45,891 bases of DNA from Luteococcus sp043424415. Its GTDB lineage: Bacteria; Actinomycetota; Actinomycetes; Propionibacteriales; Propionibacteriaceae. Each line of letters opens with the position of its first letter. Position 1 is the first letter of the stretch. A model generated the notes under the pieces. The model searched no databases, was not told the origin of the DNA, and saw only the letters and a program-made list of their open reading frames with translations. Location of the stretch: assembly GCF_043424415.1 (NCBI RefSeq), contig NZ_JBHWOO010000021.1, positions 1 to 45,891 of the forward strand, given 5' to 3'. Below, piece by piece: positions 18,575-26,756 of the stretch. Both the position numbers and the translations under genes were made by a program.

Positions 18575-20494
18575 ATGCACCTTCCCGCACCGGAGATCCC
18601 CTTCACCGGATGGCAGCCGATGTCCACCGACGAGGTCCTGCGAGTCCTGTCCGCCCGCGCGGTCGAGGGACGCCCGAGGATCGTGGCCGTCGACGGCCGC
18701 GGGGCGGCGGGCAAGACGACCCTGGCGTCCGACCTGGCCGAGCGGGTGCCGGGTGCCGTCGTGGTCCACACCGACGACCTGGCCTGGCACGAGCCGCTGT
18801 TCGGCTGGGCCCACCTGGAGCACCAGCTGCTCACCGCCGCCCGCGCCGGCCAGGAGGTCCACCTGGTGCCACCGCAGTGGACGGCCCGCGGCCGGGAGGG
18901 ATCGATCGACGTGCCGGCAGGAAGCCCGCTGGTGGTCGTCGAGGGCACCGGCGCCGCCCAGCGGGCCGTGGCGGACCTGCTGGATGCGGTGGTGTGGGTG
19001 CAGTCCGACTTCGAGGAGGCCGAGCGACGCGGCATCGAGCGCGACATCGCCCAGGGCGTCAACGGCGATGCCGACGAGACCACCGCCTTCTGGCATGCGT
19101 GGATGGCCCATGAGCTGGACTTCTTCGCCGAGGACCGGCCGTGGGAGCGCGCCGACCTTGTCGTCGCCGGGAGCCCGGTGGAGGCCGCGGAGCTGTTGCT
19201 GGCCGACGACGAGCGCGCGGTGGTAGTCACCCCCCGCACGGACGGACCGGCAATGCCGGACCGGCCCCAACACGGACGCGAGTTCGACGTCGTGGTGCAC
19301 GGTGCCACCGGATACGTTGGGCGCCTGATCGCCGCCGAGCTGGTGCGTTCTGCGCCCAGGGGCACCCGGATCGCGCTGGCCGGCCGCAACCTGGACCGGC
19401 TGCGCGTCGTCGCCCAGGAGCTGGGGCACGCCGATCTGCCACTGCTGGTGGCCGACAGTTTCGACGCCGACGCGCTGGCGGCGATGGCCCGTCGCACGGC
19501 GGTGGTGATCGCCGTCGCGGGCCCCTACGTCAAGTACGGCATGGCCCTGGCCGGGGCCTGCGCCGGGGCCGGCACCCACTACGTCGACCTGAACGGCGAG
19601 GTGCTCTTCGCCCGTGATGTCGCCGACTCCTTCGACCAGGCCGCCAGGGCCAGCCGCGCGACGCTGGTGAACTCGTGCGGCTTCGACTCGATCCCCTCCG
19701 ACCTGGGCGTGATGCTTGCCGCCGAGGTCGCGTCCGAGCGCGGGGAGCAGCTGCTGGGAACCACGATGCACCTGCGTGAGCTCTCCGGCGCAATGTCCGG
19801 CGGCACCATCGACGCGCTGCGCACCCAGATCGACGCATCCCGCCACGGTGTGCGCACCCCAGGACGCTCGTCCTCCGACCCCTATGCCCTGAGCCCCGAC
19901 CGGGCGTCGGAGCCGCAGCCGTTGCGGCACCGCAACAACCTGGTCTGGTTGGAGTCCTCGGCCGAGGTGAAGGAGTTCAGCGCCCCCTTCTTCATGGCCC
20001 GCTACAACGAGCAGCTGGTGCGCCGCAGCAATGCCCTGATGGGCTGGCGCTATGGCCGAGCCTTCCGCTACCGCGAGGTGCACGACACCGGCCGCGGCCT
20101 CAAGGGCCTGGTCCGGGGCATCGGCATCGCCGCCGCCCTGCCCGCCTTCGTCGCGGCACTGGCGACGCCCGGGCTGCGGCAGGTGGCCGACCGGGTGCTG
20201 CCCGCGCCCGGCCAGGGCCCCAGCCCGGAACAGCGGGCCCGCGGCCACTTCAGCATCGAGGTCCACGCCGAGACCACCGGTGGCGCACGGATCGTCACCA
20301 CAGTCTCCGACCGGCGCGACCCCGGCTACGAGGGCACGGCGGTGATGATCAGCCAGGCCGCGCTGGCCCTGGCGGCGGGCGAGGCCCTCAGGGCCGGGGT
20401 GGCAACGCCGGCCAGTGCGCTGGGCACAGCCCTGGTCGAGCGGCTGCGCGTCCAGGGCTTCACACTTCAGGCCCGGGTCACCACTGCCAGCTGA
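18575..20494 (+). CDS. Fusion of a P-loop nucleoside-kinase-like domain and a saccharopine dehydrogenase-like reductase
   Basis: The continuous 639-residue frame has two parts. Residues ~1-215 form a uridine kinase-like P-loop domain with Walker A VDGRGAAGKTT, HTDDLAWHE and LVVVEGTGAAQRAV. Residues 227-639 look like a complete trans-acting enoyl reductase/saccharopine dehydrogenase-like protein: FDVVVHGATGYVGRLIAAEL (Rossmann GATGxxG), AGRNLDRLR, VIAVAGPYVKYG, CGFDSIPSDLGV. Met227 (19253) falls exactly where a free-standing reductase would start, so the fusion looks like a lost stop codon or junction deletion between two adjacent genes. AGGAGG precedes ATG 18575. The last 17 bases overlap the convergent HTH gene. 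Substrates of both domains are unknown; an internal start at 19253 has only a weak ribosome site. Confidence 0.85.
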   Translation: MHLPAPEIPFTGWQPMSTDEVLRVLSARAVEGRPRIVAVDGRGAAGKTTLASDLAERVPGAVVVHTDDLAWHEPLFGWAHLEHQLLTAARAGQEVHLVPPQWTARGREGSIDVPAGSPLVVVEGTGAAQRAVADLLDAVVWVQSDFEEAERRGIERDIAQGVNGDADETTAFWHAWMAHELDFFAEDRPWERADLVVAGSPVEAAELLLADDERAVVVTPRTDGPAMPDRPQHGREFDVVVHGATGYVGRLIAAELVRSAPRGTRIALAGRNLDRLRVVAQELGHADLPLLVADSFDADALAAMARRTAVVIAVAGPYVKYGMALAGACAGAGTHYVDLNGEVLFARDVADSFDQAARASRATLVNSCGFDSIPSDLGVMLAAEVASERGEQLLGTTMHLRELSGAMSGGTIDALRTQIDASRHGVRTPGRSSSDPYALSPDRASEPQPLRHRNNLVWLESSAEVKEFSAPFFMARYNEQLVRRSNALMGWRYGRAFRYREVHDTGRGLKGLVRGIGIAAALPAFVAALATPGLRQVADRVLPAPGQGPSPEQRARGHFSIEVHAETTGGARIVTTVSDRRDPGYEGTAVMISQAALALAAGEALRAGVATPASALGTALVERLRVQGFTLQARVTTAS

Positions 20495-21325
20495 GCTGGT
20501 GCATGCCGGCGGCTGCCTCGGGAATGATGAACTGCGCCATCTGGCCGGAGACCACTGGCTGGGTGGGCTGTTCGACGTCCTCGTCGCCGCCGGGCACGCG
20601 CAGCTCGTACTGCAGCGCGCTGGGCATCTGTCCCTCGAAGTGGACTTCGAGCACCGCTCCTCCACCACCCGCTTGAGGCCGTAGCCGATGCCCGGCGCGG
20701 GTTTGGAGCGGGCCTGCTCGACACTGTGGGCCACCAGCACCTTCTGGCCTCGCTCCAGCGGCTCCTGCAGGCCGAACTCGAAGGCCATCAGGTCTTCCGC
20801 CAGGGGCACGGTGCGGATCAGCTGGCTCAGCAGGCCGTCCTGGCGGACGCTGGCAGTGTCGCCGCTCTCCAGCAGGATGGACCAGCGCTGGGCCCCTGCG
20901 CGCGCTGCCGTCTGCAGCATGCGCGTCTCGAATCCTCGCTCGCGGCGGTCCGCGCCGATGGTGACGATGTGGTGCACGGTGTGGTGCCGCCACCACACCG
21001 AGGTTGCCAGGCCGTGCTCCTCGATCGCCTCACGCAGAAAGTCCTCGCGGCCGAAGACGCGGTCGAGCCCATGCTCGCGCACAGTGTGTGACAGGCTGGA
21101 CGTGAGCCAGCCCGGCGGTGTTCCAAGGATCTCCTTCGGAGCCTCCACCACCGCCACCGAGCGGCCCCGGGTGGGGGCCGAGCGTCCCGAGGACCAGTAA
21201 CTGAGCGTGACCAGTGAGACGGCCAGCTCGCGCTCGGCCAGCTGGTCCCTGATCCGCGACAGGGTCAGGCCGGAGTTCACCAGTGCCTCGCGCAGCCGTG
21301 CCGCGAAGTCCAGCGGATGGTCCAT
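20478..21325 (-). pseudogene. HTH-domain protein of unknown function, frameshifted
   Basis: The N-terminal ~75 residues (DFAARLREALVNSGLTLSRIRDQL... LVTLSYWSSGRSAPTRG) resemble an XRE-type helix-turn-helix. The rest is unassigned and includes VWWRHHTVHHIVTIGADRRERGF. Near 20654-20657 the frame shifts: after KRVVEER the homologous-looking continuation VLEVHFEGQMPSALQYELRVPGGDEDVEQP is in another frame, ending at TGA 20478. Restoring one G (a GG read as GGG) would give about 282 residues. Uncorrected, the first frame runs on into antisense sequence. The ATG at 21325 has GGAG eight bases upstream. It could be a real lesion or a homopolymer error. Confidence 0.7.
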
Positions 21326-21421
21326 CGTCATCACTCCACGTCCCCTTGCCCGCACGCTCTTGGCATCCCTGCAGATGGACGGCAGGCCACACGGCATCCC
21401 GCCCCCAGGGACGGCGGGGTG

Positions 21422-21447
21422 TCTGGAAGGCGATTCTGGAAGGCGAT
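21422..21447. repeat. 13-base perfect tandem duplication
   Basis: TCTGGAAGGCGAT occurs twice head-to-tail (21422-21434, 21435-21447) in the 163-base gap between rsmB and the HTH gene. It looks like a replication slippage product. Nothing else is recognised in the gap. Confidence 0.85.
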
Positions 21448-21488
21448 GACGGGGCGGGCCTCACATCCGCGCAGCTGGACGGTGTGAT

Positions 21489-22877
21489 TCAGCGTCGGCG
21501 CAGCAGCGCCAGGAACATCGCGTCGGTGCCGTGGCGGTGGGGCCACAACTGCACGAAGCGCGGGTCGGTGTGCGCGGCGGCACCGTCCACCTCGGGAAGC
21601 AGCGACGGCGCGTCGAGCACCTCGACGCGATCGTCGGCCACCTGGGTGACGATGGCACTGGTCTCGGCCTTGTGCGGGGAGCAGGTGACGTAGGCGACCA
21701 CGCCGCCGGGGGCGGCCGCCTCGATCGCGGCATCCAGCAGCTGGGCCTGCAGGTCGTGCAGCTCATGCACCTCCTGGGGGCTGCGGCGCCAACGGGACTC
21801 GGGGCGGCGTCGCAGCGAGCCCAGCCCGGAGCAGGGCACGTCGGCCATCACGCGGGTGAAGCTGCCGGGCTCCCAGTCGCCAGCGGTGGCGTCGCCGACC
21901 ACCACCTGCCACTGGTTGACCGGATAGGCCATCAGCGCCTTGCGCACCAGCTCGGCGCGGTGCTCGTGCAGTTCATTGGCCAGCAGGGTGGAGCCGTCCT
22001 GCTGGGCCAGGCCGGCCAGCAGTGCCGCCTTGCCGCCGGGTCCGGCGCACAGGTCGAGCCAGCGCCCCTGCTCGGCCTCGACGCGGGTCAGGGCGAGGGC
22101 CACCAGCTGCGAGCCCTCGTCCTGCACGCCGGCTCGACGCTGGCGGACCGCAGGGATGTCGGAGGGGTTGCCCTCGCGCACCACGCCGAAGGGTGAGTAC
22201 GGGGTGGGGCGTCCGCCGTCGGCCAGCAGTTCGTCGCGCTCGGCCAGCCCGGGTCGCACCACCAGGCTGGGCACCGGGGCCACGTTGTCGGCCTGCAGTG
22301 CCGCCTCCAGCTCGTCGGCGGGCAGCACCGCAGCCCAGGCGTCGACGATCCAGCGTGGGTGGCCGGTGCGCAGCACCAGCGCGCCGAGTGTGCCCATGCC
22401 CTCGGTGAGCTCGTCGAGCCACTCGTCGAGGTCCTTGGCGGCCACCTTGCGGATGATGGCATTCACCACGCCGGTGGTGCGCTCCCCCAGCGCGACACCG
22501 GCCAGGTCCACCGAGGTGGAGACGGCGGCGTGGGTGGGGGTGCGCATGCCGAGCAGCTGGTGGGTGCCCAGGCGCAGCACGTCGACGATGGCGGGCTGCA
22601 GCGAGTCGAGGCTGCGCCCGGCGGCGGCCTCGATGATCCGGTCGTAGGTGCCCTCCCAGCGGCAGGTACCGTTGACCAGTTCGGTGCACAGGCCGGCCTC
22701 CTGCGGGGTCAGGTCGTGGGCGCGCTGCTGGTCGGCGAGCGCCAGGTTGGCGTAGGCGCCTGAGGAGTGGACGTCGCGCAGCGTGTCGAAGGCGGCCATC
22801 CGGGCCAAGTCGATGAAGCGCTCGGGCGGCAGGTCGCGACGGCCACGGAAGTCCTTGCGGGGACGCTGCTGGTTCAT
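21489..22877 (-). CDS. rsmB: 16S rRNA m5C methyltransferase RsmB (Sun family)
   Basis: The 462-residue protein has an N-terminal NusB-like RNA-binding domain (AAFDTLRDVHSSGAYANLAL, LGTHQLLGMRTPTHAAVSTSV). The C-terminal SAM-dependent methyltransferase has DEGSQLVALAL, WLDLCAGPGGKAALLAGL (SAM motif I), VMADVPCSGLGSLRRRPE (the PC catalytic motif) and VAYVTCSPHKAET (second cysteine of the TCS motif). It methylates a cytosine in 16S rRNA. The ATG overlaps the fmt stop by four bases, so the two are translationally coupled. The RPRKDFRGRRDLP N-terminus is basic as usual in actinobacterial homologues. Confidence 0.93.
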   Translation of the reverse strand: MNQQRPRKDFRGRRDLPPERFIDLARMAAFDTLRDVHSSGAYANLALADQQRAHDLTPQEAGLCTELVNGTCRWEGTYDRIIEAAAGRSLDSLQPAIVDVLRLGTHQLLGMRTPTHAAVSTSVDLAGVALGERTTGVVNAIIRKVAAKDLDEWLDELTEGMGTLGALVLRTGHPRWIVDAWAAVLPADELEAALQADNVAPVPSLVVRPGLAERDELLADGGRPTPYSPFGVVREGNPSDIPAVRQRRAGVQDEGSQLVALALTRVEAEQGRWLDLCAGPGGKAALLAGLAQQDGSTLLANELHEHRAELVRKALMAYPVNQWQVVVGDATAGDWEPGSFTRVMADVPCSGLGSLRRRPESRWRRSPQEVHELHDLQAQLLDAAIEAAAPGGVVAYVTCSPHKAETSAIVTQVADDRVEVLDAPSLLPEVDGAAAHTDPRFVQLWPHRHGTDAMFLALLRRR

Positions 22878-23833
22878 CGGTTCTCCTCGTGGTCGCGCTC
22901 GAATCCCTCGGGCAGGGCGTGCATGCCGCGCGCCCAGTCGGCGCCGGCCATCTGCTTCTTGCCGAAGGCCTGCACCTGCACCAGTTCCAGCACGCCGTCG
23001 CCGGTGCCGACGAGCAGCTGGCGCTTGGTGGCGTGCAGGGCGCCGGGGGACAGGGTTTCCTCCTGGAGGCCTTCGGGCAGGCTGGTGGCGGGGGTGGCAA
23101 GCAGCACCTTGAAGCGCTGGCCCTCCAGCATGGTCCAGGCGCCGGGGTTCGGGTTGGCGCCGCGGACGAGGGCGCCGATCCGCGCGGCGGGCTGCTGCCA
23201 GTCGATGCGGGTCTCGTCGACGGTGATCTTGGGGGCCAGGGTGATGCCCTCGTCTGGCTGCGGCGTCGGTGTGGCGCCCGCGGCGATGTCGGCGAGGGTC
23301 TGCACCAGCAGCTCGGCACCGCTGTGGGACAGGCGCTCCAGCAGGTCTGCGGAGGTGTCCAGCTCGCCGACTTCTTCGGTCAGGGTGCGGTAGACGGGCC
23401 CGGCGTCGAGTTCGGCGACGAGCTCGAAGACGCTGGCACCGGTGATGGTCTCGCCGGCCATGATGCTGCGCTGTACGGGGGCCGCACCGCGCCAGGCGGG
23501 CAGCAGCGAGAAGTGCAGGTTGAGCCAGCCATGGGTGGGGATGTCGAGCACCTTCTGGGGCACCAGCGCGCCATATGCCACCACCGGGCAGGCCTCGGGT
23601 GCCTTCTGCGTGAGCCAGGCGATGAAGTCCTCGTCGCGGGGGTGGGTGGGCTTGACCACCTCGAGGCCGAGCTCTTCGGCGCGCACTGCGACGGGTGAGG
23701 GCCGCAGCTTCTTGCCGCGTCCCGACGGCGCGTCGGGACGCGTCACCACGCCCACCACCTCGTGCCCGGCGGCCACGAGGGCATCCAGACTGGGGACTGC
23801 AGGGTCCGGGGTTCCGGCGAAGACGATTCTCAC
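22874..23833 (-). CDS. fmt: Methionyl-tRNA formyltransferase
   Basis: The 319-residue enzyme formylates initiator methionyl-tRNA with 10-formyl-tetrahydrofolate. It has the N-terminal RIVFAGTPDPAVPSLDAL, the catalytic block WLNLHFSLLPAWRGAAPVQRSI (family N-x-H-x-S-L-L-P-x-x-R-G-x-A-P), GASVFELVAELDAGPVY, and a C-terminal OB-like tRNA-binding domain. It starts with GTG at 23833. TAGGTT lies six bases upstream, suggesting leaderless transcription, though GGAG also lies in between. It is followed by rsmB in a four-base overlap. The 200 bases upstream, towards the HNH gene, hold only a direct repeat. Confidence 0.95.
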   Translation of the reverse strand: MRIVFAGTPDPAVPSLDALVAAGHEVVGVVTRPDAPSGRGKKLRPSPVAVRAEELGLEVVKPTHPRDEDFIAWLTQKAPEACPVVAYGALVPQKVLDIPTHGWLNLHFSLLPAWRGAAPVQRSIMAGETITGASVFELVAELDAGPVYRTLTEEVGELDTSADLLERLSHSGAELLVQTLADIAAGATPTPQPDEGITLAPKITVDETRIDWQQPAARIGALVRGANPNPGAWTMLEGQRFKVLLATPATSLPEGLQEETLSPGALHATKRQLLVGTGDGVLELVQVQAFGKKQMAGADWARGMHALPEGFERDHEENR

Positions 23834-23839
23834 CGCTCC

Positions 23840-23845
23840 AACCTA
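23840..23845 (-). promoter_or_regulatory. -10 hexamer for leaderless fmt transcript
   Basis: TAGGTT on the minus strand ends six bases before the fmt GTG and fits TANNNT at leaderless spacing. Confidence 0.45.
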
Positions 23846-23973
23846 CCGGGCATCAGACGACCCCTCGCCGCACCGAGGGCAGTGATGGGCCGCGAGCACC
23901 TGCTCAATGCTCCAACCCGCCCAGCCACTGGCCTCCCCGCCCCCCCTTCTGCCCGCCTGCCCACCGAGGGCGG

Positions 23974-24033
23974 TGCCAGGGCTTGGGCAGTGGGGTCTGT
24001 CAGAGCTGGGCGGTTGCCAGGGCTTGGGCAGTG
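23974..24033. repeat. 19-base direct repeat flanking the 3' end of the HNH gene
   Basis: TGCCAGGGCTTGGGCAGTG occurs at 23974-23992 and 24015-24033. The second copy abuts the HNH stop codon (24034-24036). The copies could come from a local duplication when the nuclease gene inserted between fmt and priA. The rest of 23846-24033 shows no gene. Confidence 0.85.
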
Positions 24034-25719
24034 TCAGGTGACGCGTTGACGTGCAGGCGCGTCGGGGCGTCCGAGGTCGATGGTGCGCGACGGGGTGACG
24101 AGGTAGCGGTAGCCCAGCGGCGATTGCCACAGGAAGTGACCCGGGAGGGGTTGGTGCAGGGACCAGCCGCCGTGGGTCTTGGCCCGGTGCACCTTCCGAG
24201 TGAGCGGGCCAAGGTTGTCGGGCCTGGTCAGTGGCCGTGCCGGTGGTGCCGACGGCGGCGATGACGGCGCGCTGTTCGAGACCGCGTCTCCGCCGGGCGG
24301 ACTGGCCGGGGTTCCGTACCCGTCGGGCGGGCCGGTTCTGGACCTGCCGACCAGCTCAGAGACCGTGCCCACGCCCGCCGACACGGACGGTGACCGGGTT
24401 GGAGCCATGGTTGGGCCCGTGGTGCTGGGCGGTGGCGTCCACGCGATGGTGTGGTCCAGGTCGAGACCGGCGGAGCGCCTGGTGGAGCCGGGGAAAACCT
24501 CATAGGGGTTGCGGTACTCGATCGCCTCGCGCATCGTCGGCGGGCACTCGTAGGAGTCCGACGGCACCTGGTGGTTGGCGTCAATGACGGGCCGGACGGT
24601 GATGCGATGGCCGGGGAGCAAATGGTCGAGCCACTCGGCCAGCAAGGGTTGGAGTTTCGCTGCCCTGGCCGGGCCGCTGCCGGCGACGAGCGTTTCGTCG
24701 CTGATGTGGACGACGAGGTCCGCCCGTGGTTCGAGAGCTGTGAGCTGCGCCGGTGTGAGGGCCGGAAGGTCGATCATCCGAGCGTCGTGCAGGATCTGGG
24801 CGAGTGGCGCCTCGCCGGGCTCGACCTGGGCAACCCTTTCACCGTCGCAGCTGGCGTCCTCTCGGGTGCCCTCGACTGGCTCAGGGTTAGGCGCCGCGGC
24901 CGAATCGCTCCTGCGATCCTTGGCCGCACAGTGGTCGATGGGCAGCTCGTCCAGGAGGTCAGCCTGCAACAGGTTCAAGGCACGAGCAGGCGAGGCCAGC
25001 AGGCCGAGGGCCTGGGCGCGACGGGCGTCACGGCCACCCGGGGCACCGCCGGCAGCCAGGACCTGTGAGACCTTCTCGACTGCAGCCTCCAGACGCAGGC
25101 CGTCGGGCGCGTCCAGGACGGCGTCGACGCCGGCCACCCCATCTACCATCTGCCCGATCCACACCCCACGTGAGTCCAGGGCCGACTGGCGTCGTTCCTC
25201 CGCCTCCTCGACGGGAAGGTGTGCAAGCACGAGCCCGTCGACGAGCTCCTGCACTCGCCTCAAGGTCATGCCGACGACCTGACGGGCCAGCTGCAGATCC
25301 ACCAGACCAGCCGCGTGCGCGTCCAGGACACGAGTGGCGCTCGCCATCTGGCGTCCGTGCCAAACCGGAACCCGGCCCTCCAGGACCAGGCTCCAGACGC
25401 GCGGCAACCGGTGGCGAAGATCGAGGGCATCCGCGATGAGTGACTTCACCGTCACGTCCCGCAGGTCGAGCACTGCAGCCAGCTCCAAGGTGCAGAACTC
25501 GGCCACCTGCGGGGTGCCGTCACCACCGAAGCCCACCATCCGCTGCTGCCCGGGCAGCACGTGCATCGGCACGTCGACGTGTCCGTAGAGGTCCGCGAAA
25601 TGTACGGCAAGGACCAGCTCCTCGACCTCCAAGGACCGCCGCCTGGCCTTGATCTGCTTGAAGGCCTCGACCGTGGAGACGGCATCGTGCGGCAGGTCGT
25701 TCGTGACCGTCAGCGTCAT
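24034..25719 (-). CDS. DUF222-HNH endonuclease (13E12-repeat family)
   Basis: The 561-residue protein has an N-terminal DUF222 region with RVWSLVLEGRVPVWHGRQMASATR and the helical stretch LDAHAAGLVDLQLARQVVGM. The C-terminal HNH nuclease includes YECPPTMREAIEYRNPYEVFPGSTR, GLDLDHTIAW, NLGPLTRKVHRAKTHGGW and HFLWQSPLGYRYLV, the usual order for this family. The cysteines seen in many members near the HNH core are not all present. Around the middle the protein reads NPEPVEGTRE, which looks like a translated dispersed repeat inserted in frame. The ATG at 25719 is preceded by a G-rich ribosome site. A LexA-like box 44 bases upstream suggests SOS induction. Members are typically accessory genes of uncertain role. 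Confidence 0.88.
   Translation of the reverse strand: MTLTVTNDLPHDAVSTVEAFKQIKARRRSLEVEELVLAVHFADLYGHVDVPMHVLPGQQRMVGFGGDGTPQVAEFCTLELAAVLDLRDVTVKSLIADALDLRHRLPRVWSLVLEGRVPVWHGRQMASATRVLDAHAAGLVDLQLARQVVGMTLRRVQELVDGLVLAHLPVEEAEERRQSALDSRGVWIGQMVDGVAGVDAVLDAPDGLRLEAAVEKVSQVLAAGGAPGGRDARRAQALGLLASPARALNLLQADLLDELPIDHCAAKDRRSDSAAAPNPEPVEGTREDASCDGERVAQVEPGEAPLAQILHDARMIDLPALTPAQLTALEPRADLVVHISDETLVAGSGPARAAKLQPLLAEWLDHLLPGHRITVRPVIDANHQVPSDSYECPPTMREAIEYRNPYEVFPGSTRRSAGLDLDHTIAWTPPPSTTGPTMAPTRSPSVSAGVGTVSELVGRSRTGPPDGYGTPASPPGGDAVSNSAPSSPPSAPPARPLTRPDNLGPLTRKVHRAKTHGGWSLHQPLPGHFLWQSPLGYRYLVTPSRTIDLGRPDAPARQRVT
24869..24886. repeat. Dispersed palindromic-like repeat inside the HNH gene
   Basis: On the coding strand CCCTGAGCCAGTCGAGGG encodes the PEPVEG portion of the protein. 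It matches 16 of 18 bases with the element at 8096-8114. Short elements of this kind are known to be scattered through many high-GC genomes. Confidence 0.5.
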
Positions 25720-25745
25720 GACCTGCCCCCTCCCCGAGTGACTGA

Positions 25746-25767
25746 TTCGATACTTCATTCTATCGAA
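25746..25767. repeat. 7-base inverted repeat upstream of the HNH gene
   Basis: TTCGATA at 25746-25752 and TATCGAA at 25761-25767 are perfect inverted copies eight bases apart. The right arm overlaps the LexA-like box. It may be a second regulatory site. Confidence 0.5.
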
Positions 25768-25778
25768 CATGTGATCGA
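25763..25778. promoter_or_regulatory. LexA/SOS box of the HNH nuclease gene
   Basis: TCGAACATGTGATCGA matches the actinobacterial SOS box TCGAAC-N4-GTTCGA with one mismatch. It lies 44 bases upstream of the HNH start. DUF222/HNH genes of mycobacteria are known to include SOS-regulated members. Confidence 0.65.
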
Positions 25779-25816
25779 AAACAAGTGTTTGGGGAAACCT
25801 TCGGCGTGCGATCCGA

Positions 25817-26212
25817 ATGGCAAGCGCGCTCACGCAGGTACTGCAGGAAGAGCTGGTGAACGGAACCGCCCCGCCGTCCGCCCTTTCATCGCGCGACAGC
25901 TGCGTGAGCATCCTCAACAAAGGCTTCGGCTGGTGGCCGGAGCCGCGGTGGGATGGCCCGATGCTGGAGCTGCCGGGGCGGCGCCACCTGGTCTTCTCTG
26001 GGCCACCGGGAGACCTGCGTCAGTGGCCCGGATGCGATGAGCTTGGCAGTTCAGGGCAGTCGGCGTCTCTGATGTGGCCCTCAGATCGCAGCTGGGTTCT
26101 TGCCACGGAGATCGATTGGGACTTCACCCTGCTCGCATCCTCTGCGCGCGTGCGTTCATGGCCGAGTTCGCCAAGTTCACCGCCGAAGATCAGTGCACTG
26201 AGGGGTCGCTGA
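25817..26212 (+). pseudogene. Degenerate hypothetical protein gene
   Basis: The frame encodes LTQVLQEELVNGTAP, KGFGWWPEPRWDGPMLELPGRRHLVFSGPPGDLRQW and LMWPSDRSWVLATEIDWDFTL, which read like a real soluble protein, then changes character to low-complexity S/P/R residues to the stop. The coherent part stops after DWDFTL, where a frameshift or junction is likely. I do not recognise the family. It is divergent from the HNH gene and followed by an acetyltransferase remnant, so this is probably a degraded patch. Confidence 0.45.
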
Positions 26213-26420
26213 GGCACTGACGGTGGCCCGGCTTCCTGGGCTCCAGCAGCGGGGAGCCCGCCATGTGTGCTTCTTCGCCAACACCCGCAACCGGGCTTCG
26301 CTCGCCCTCCACGCACGGATCGGATTCCGCGAGATCACCCGCGACTTCACGATCCCCACAGTGAGCTTCGCCGGTGGTGAAGGAGTGCTGGCCCAGTGGG
26401 ATGCCGCATGTCGTGCGTGA
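26202..26420 (+). pseudogene. C-terminal remnant of a GNAT acetyltransferase
   Basis: After a TGA at 26199 the frame reads GVAEALTVARLPGLQQRGARHVCFFANTRNRASLALHARIGFREITRDF, the last ~70 residues of a GNAT enzyme (N-x-x-A-x-x-L-H-x-R-x-G-F end block). The catalytic core before it is missing and no ribosome site fits a start. It lies within the degraded patch 25780-26500; the remaining bases of that patch show nothing else. Confidence 0.75.
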
Positions 26421-26503
26421 CACCTTCCGTACCTCCAAGACCACGGCGGCAGCCCCCTTCATGCTGCGATACCGAAGATCCCCAAGGACGAGGAGGCCCA
26501 AAG

Positions 26504-26716
26504 ATGAGCCCGTTCAACCGCTCCGCCAGCCTGGTGCTGTCCGTCATCGGTCTGCTCGCCTGTTGGCGTCTGGCCTTCCACTGGTTCCCGGAAGAGCTTG
26601 ACCGCGCCGGTTGGACCCCGACGGCCGTCACCCAACTTGTCGGTCTGGTCGTTCTTGCCGCACTCATGGTCGTCGGTCCCATCCGACGAGCCCTGCGGCG
26701 CACAGCTGCCGCCTGA
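26504..26716 (+). CDS. Small two-helix membrane protein
   Basis: The 70-residue product has two hydrophobic stretches (ASLVLSVIGLLACWRLAFHWF and AVTQLVGLVVLAALMVV) and a basic end (GPIRRALRRTAAA), so it is probably a small inner-membrane protein. AGGAGG lies seven bases before the ATG at 26504, a strong start signal. I recognise no family. It is convergent with the ydjM-like gene 40 bases away. Confidence 0.65.
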   Translation: MSPFNRSASLVLSVIGLLACWRLAFHWFPEELDRAGWTPTAVTQLVGLVVLAALMVVGPIRRALRRTAAA

Positions 26717-26756
26717 CCGGAAGGGCCACACCCTCCAGCCAGGCTCGAGGTCCTCG

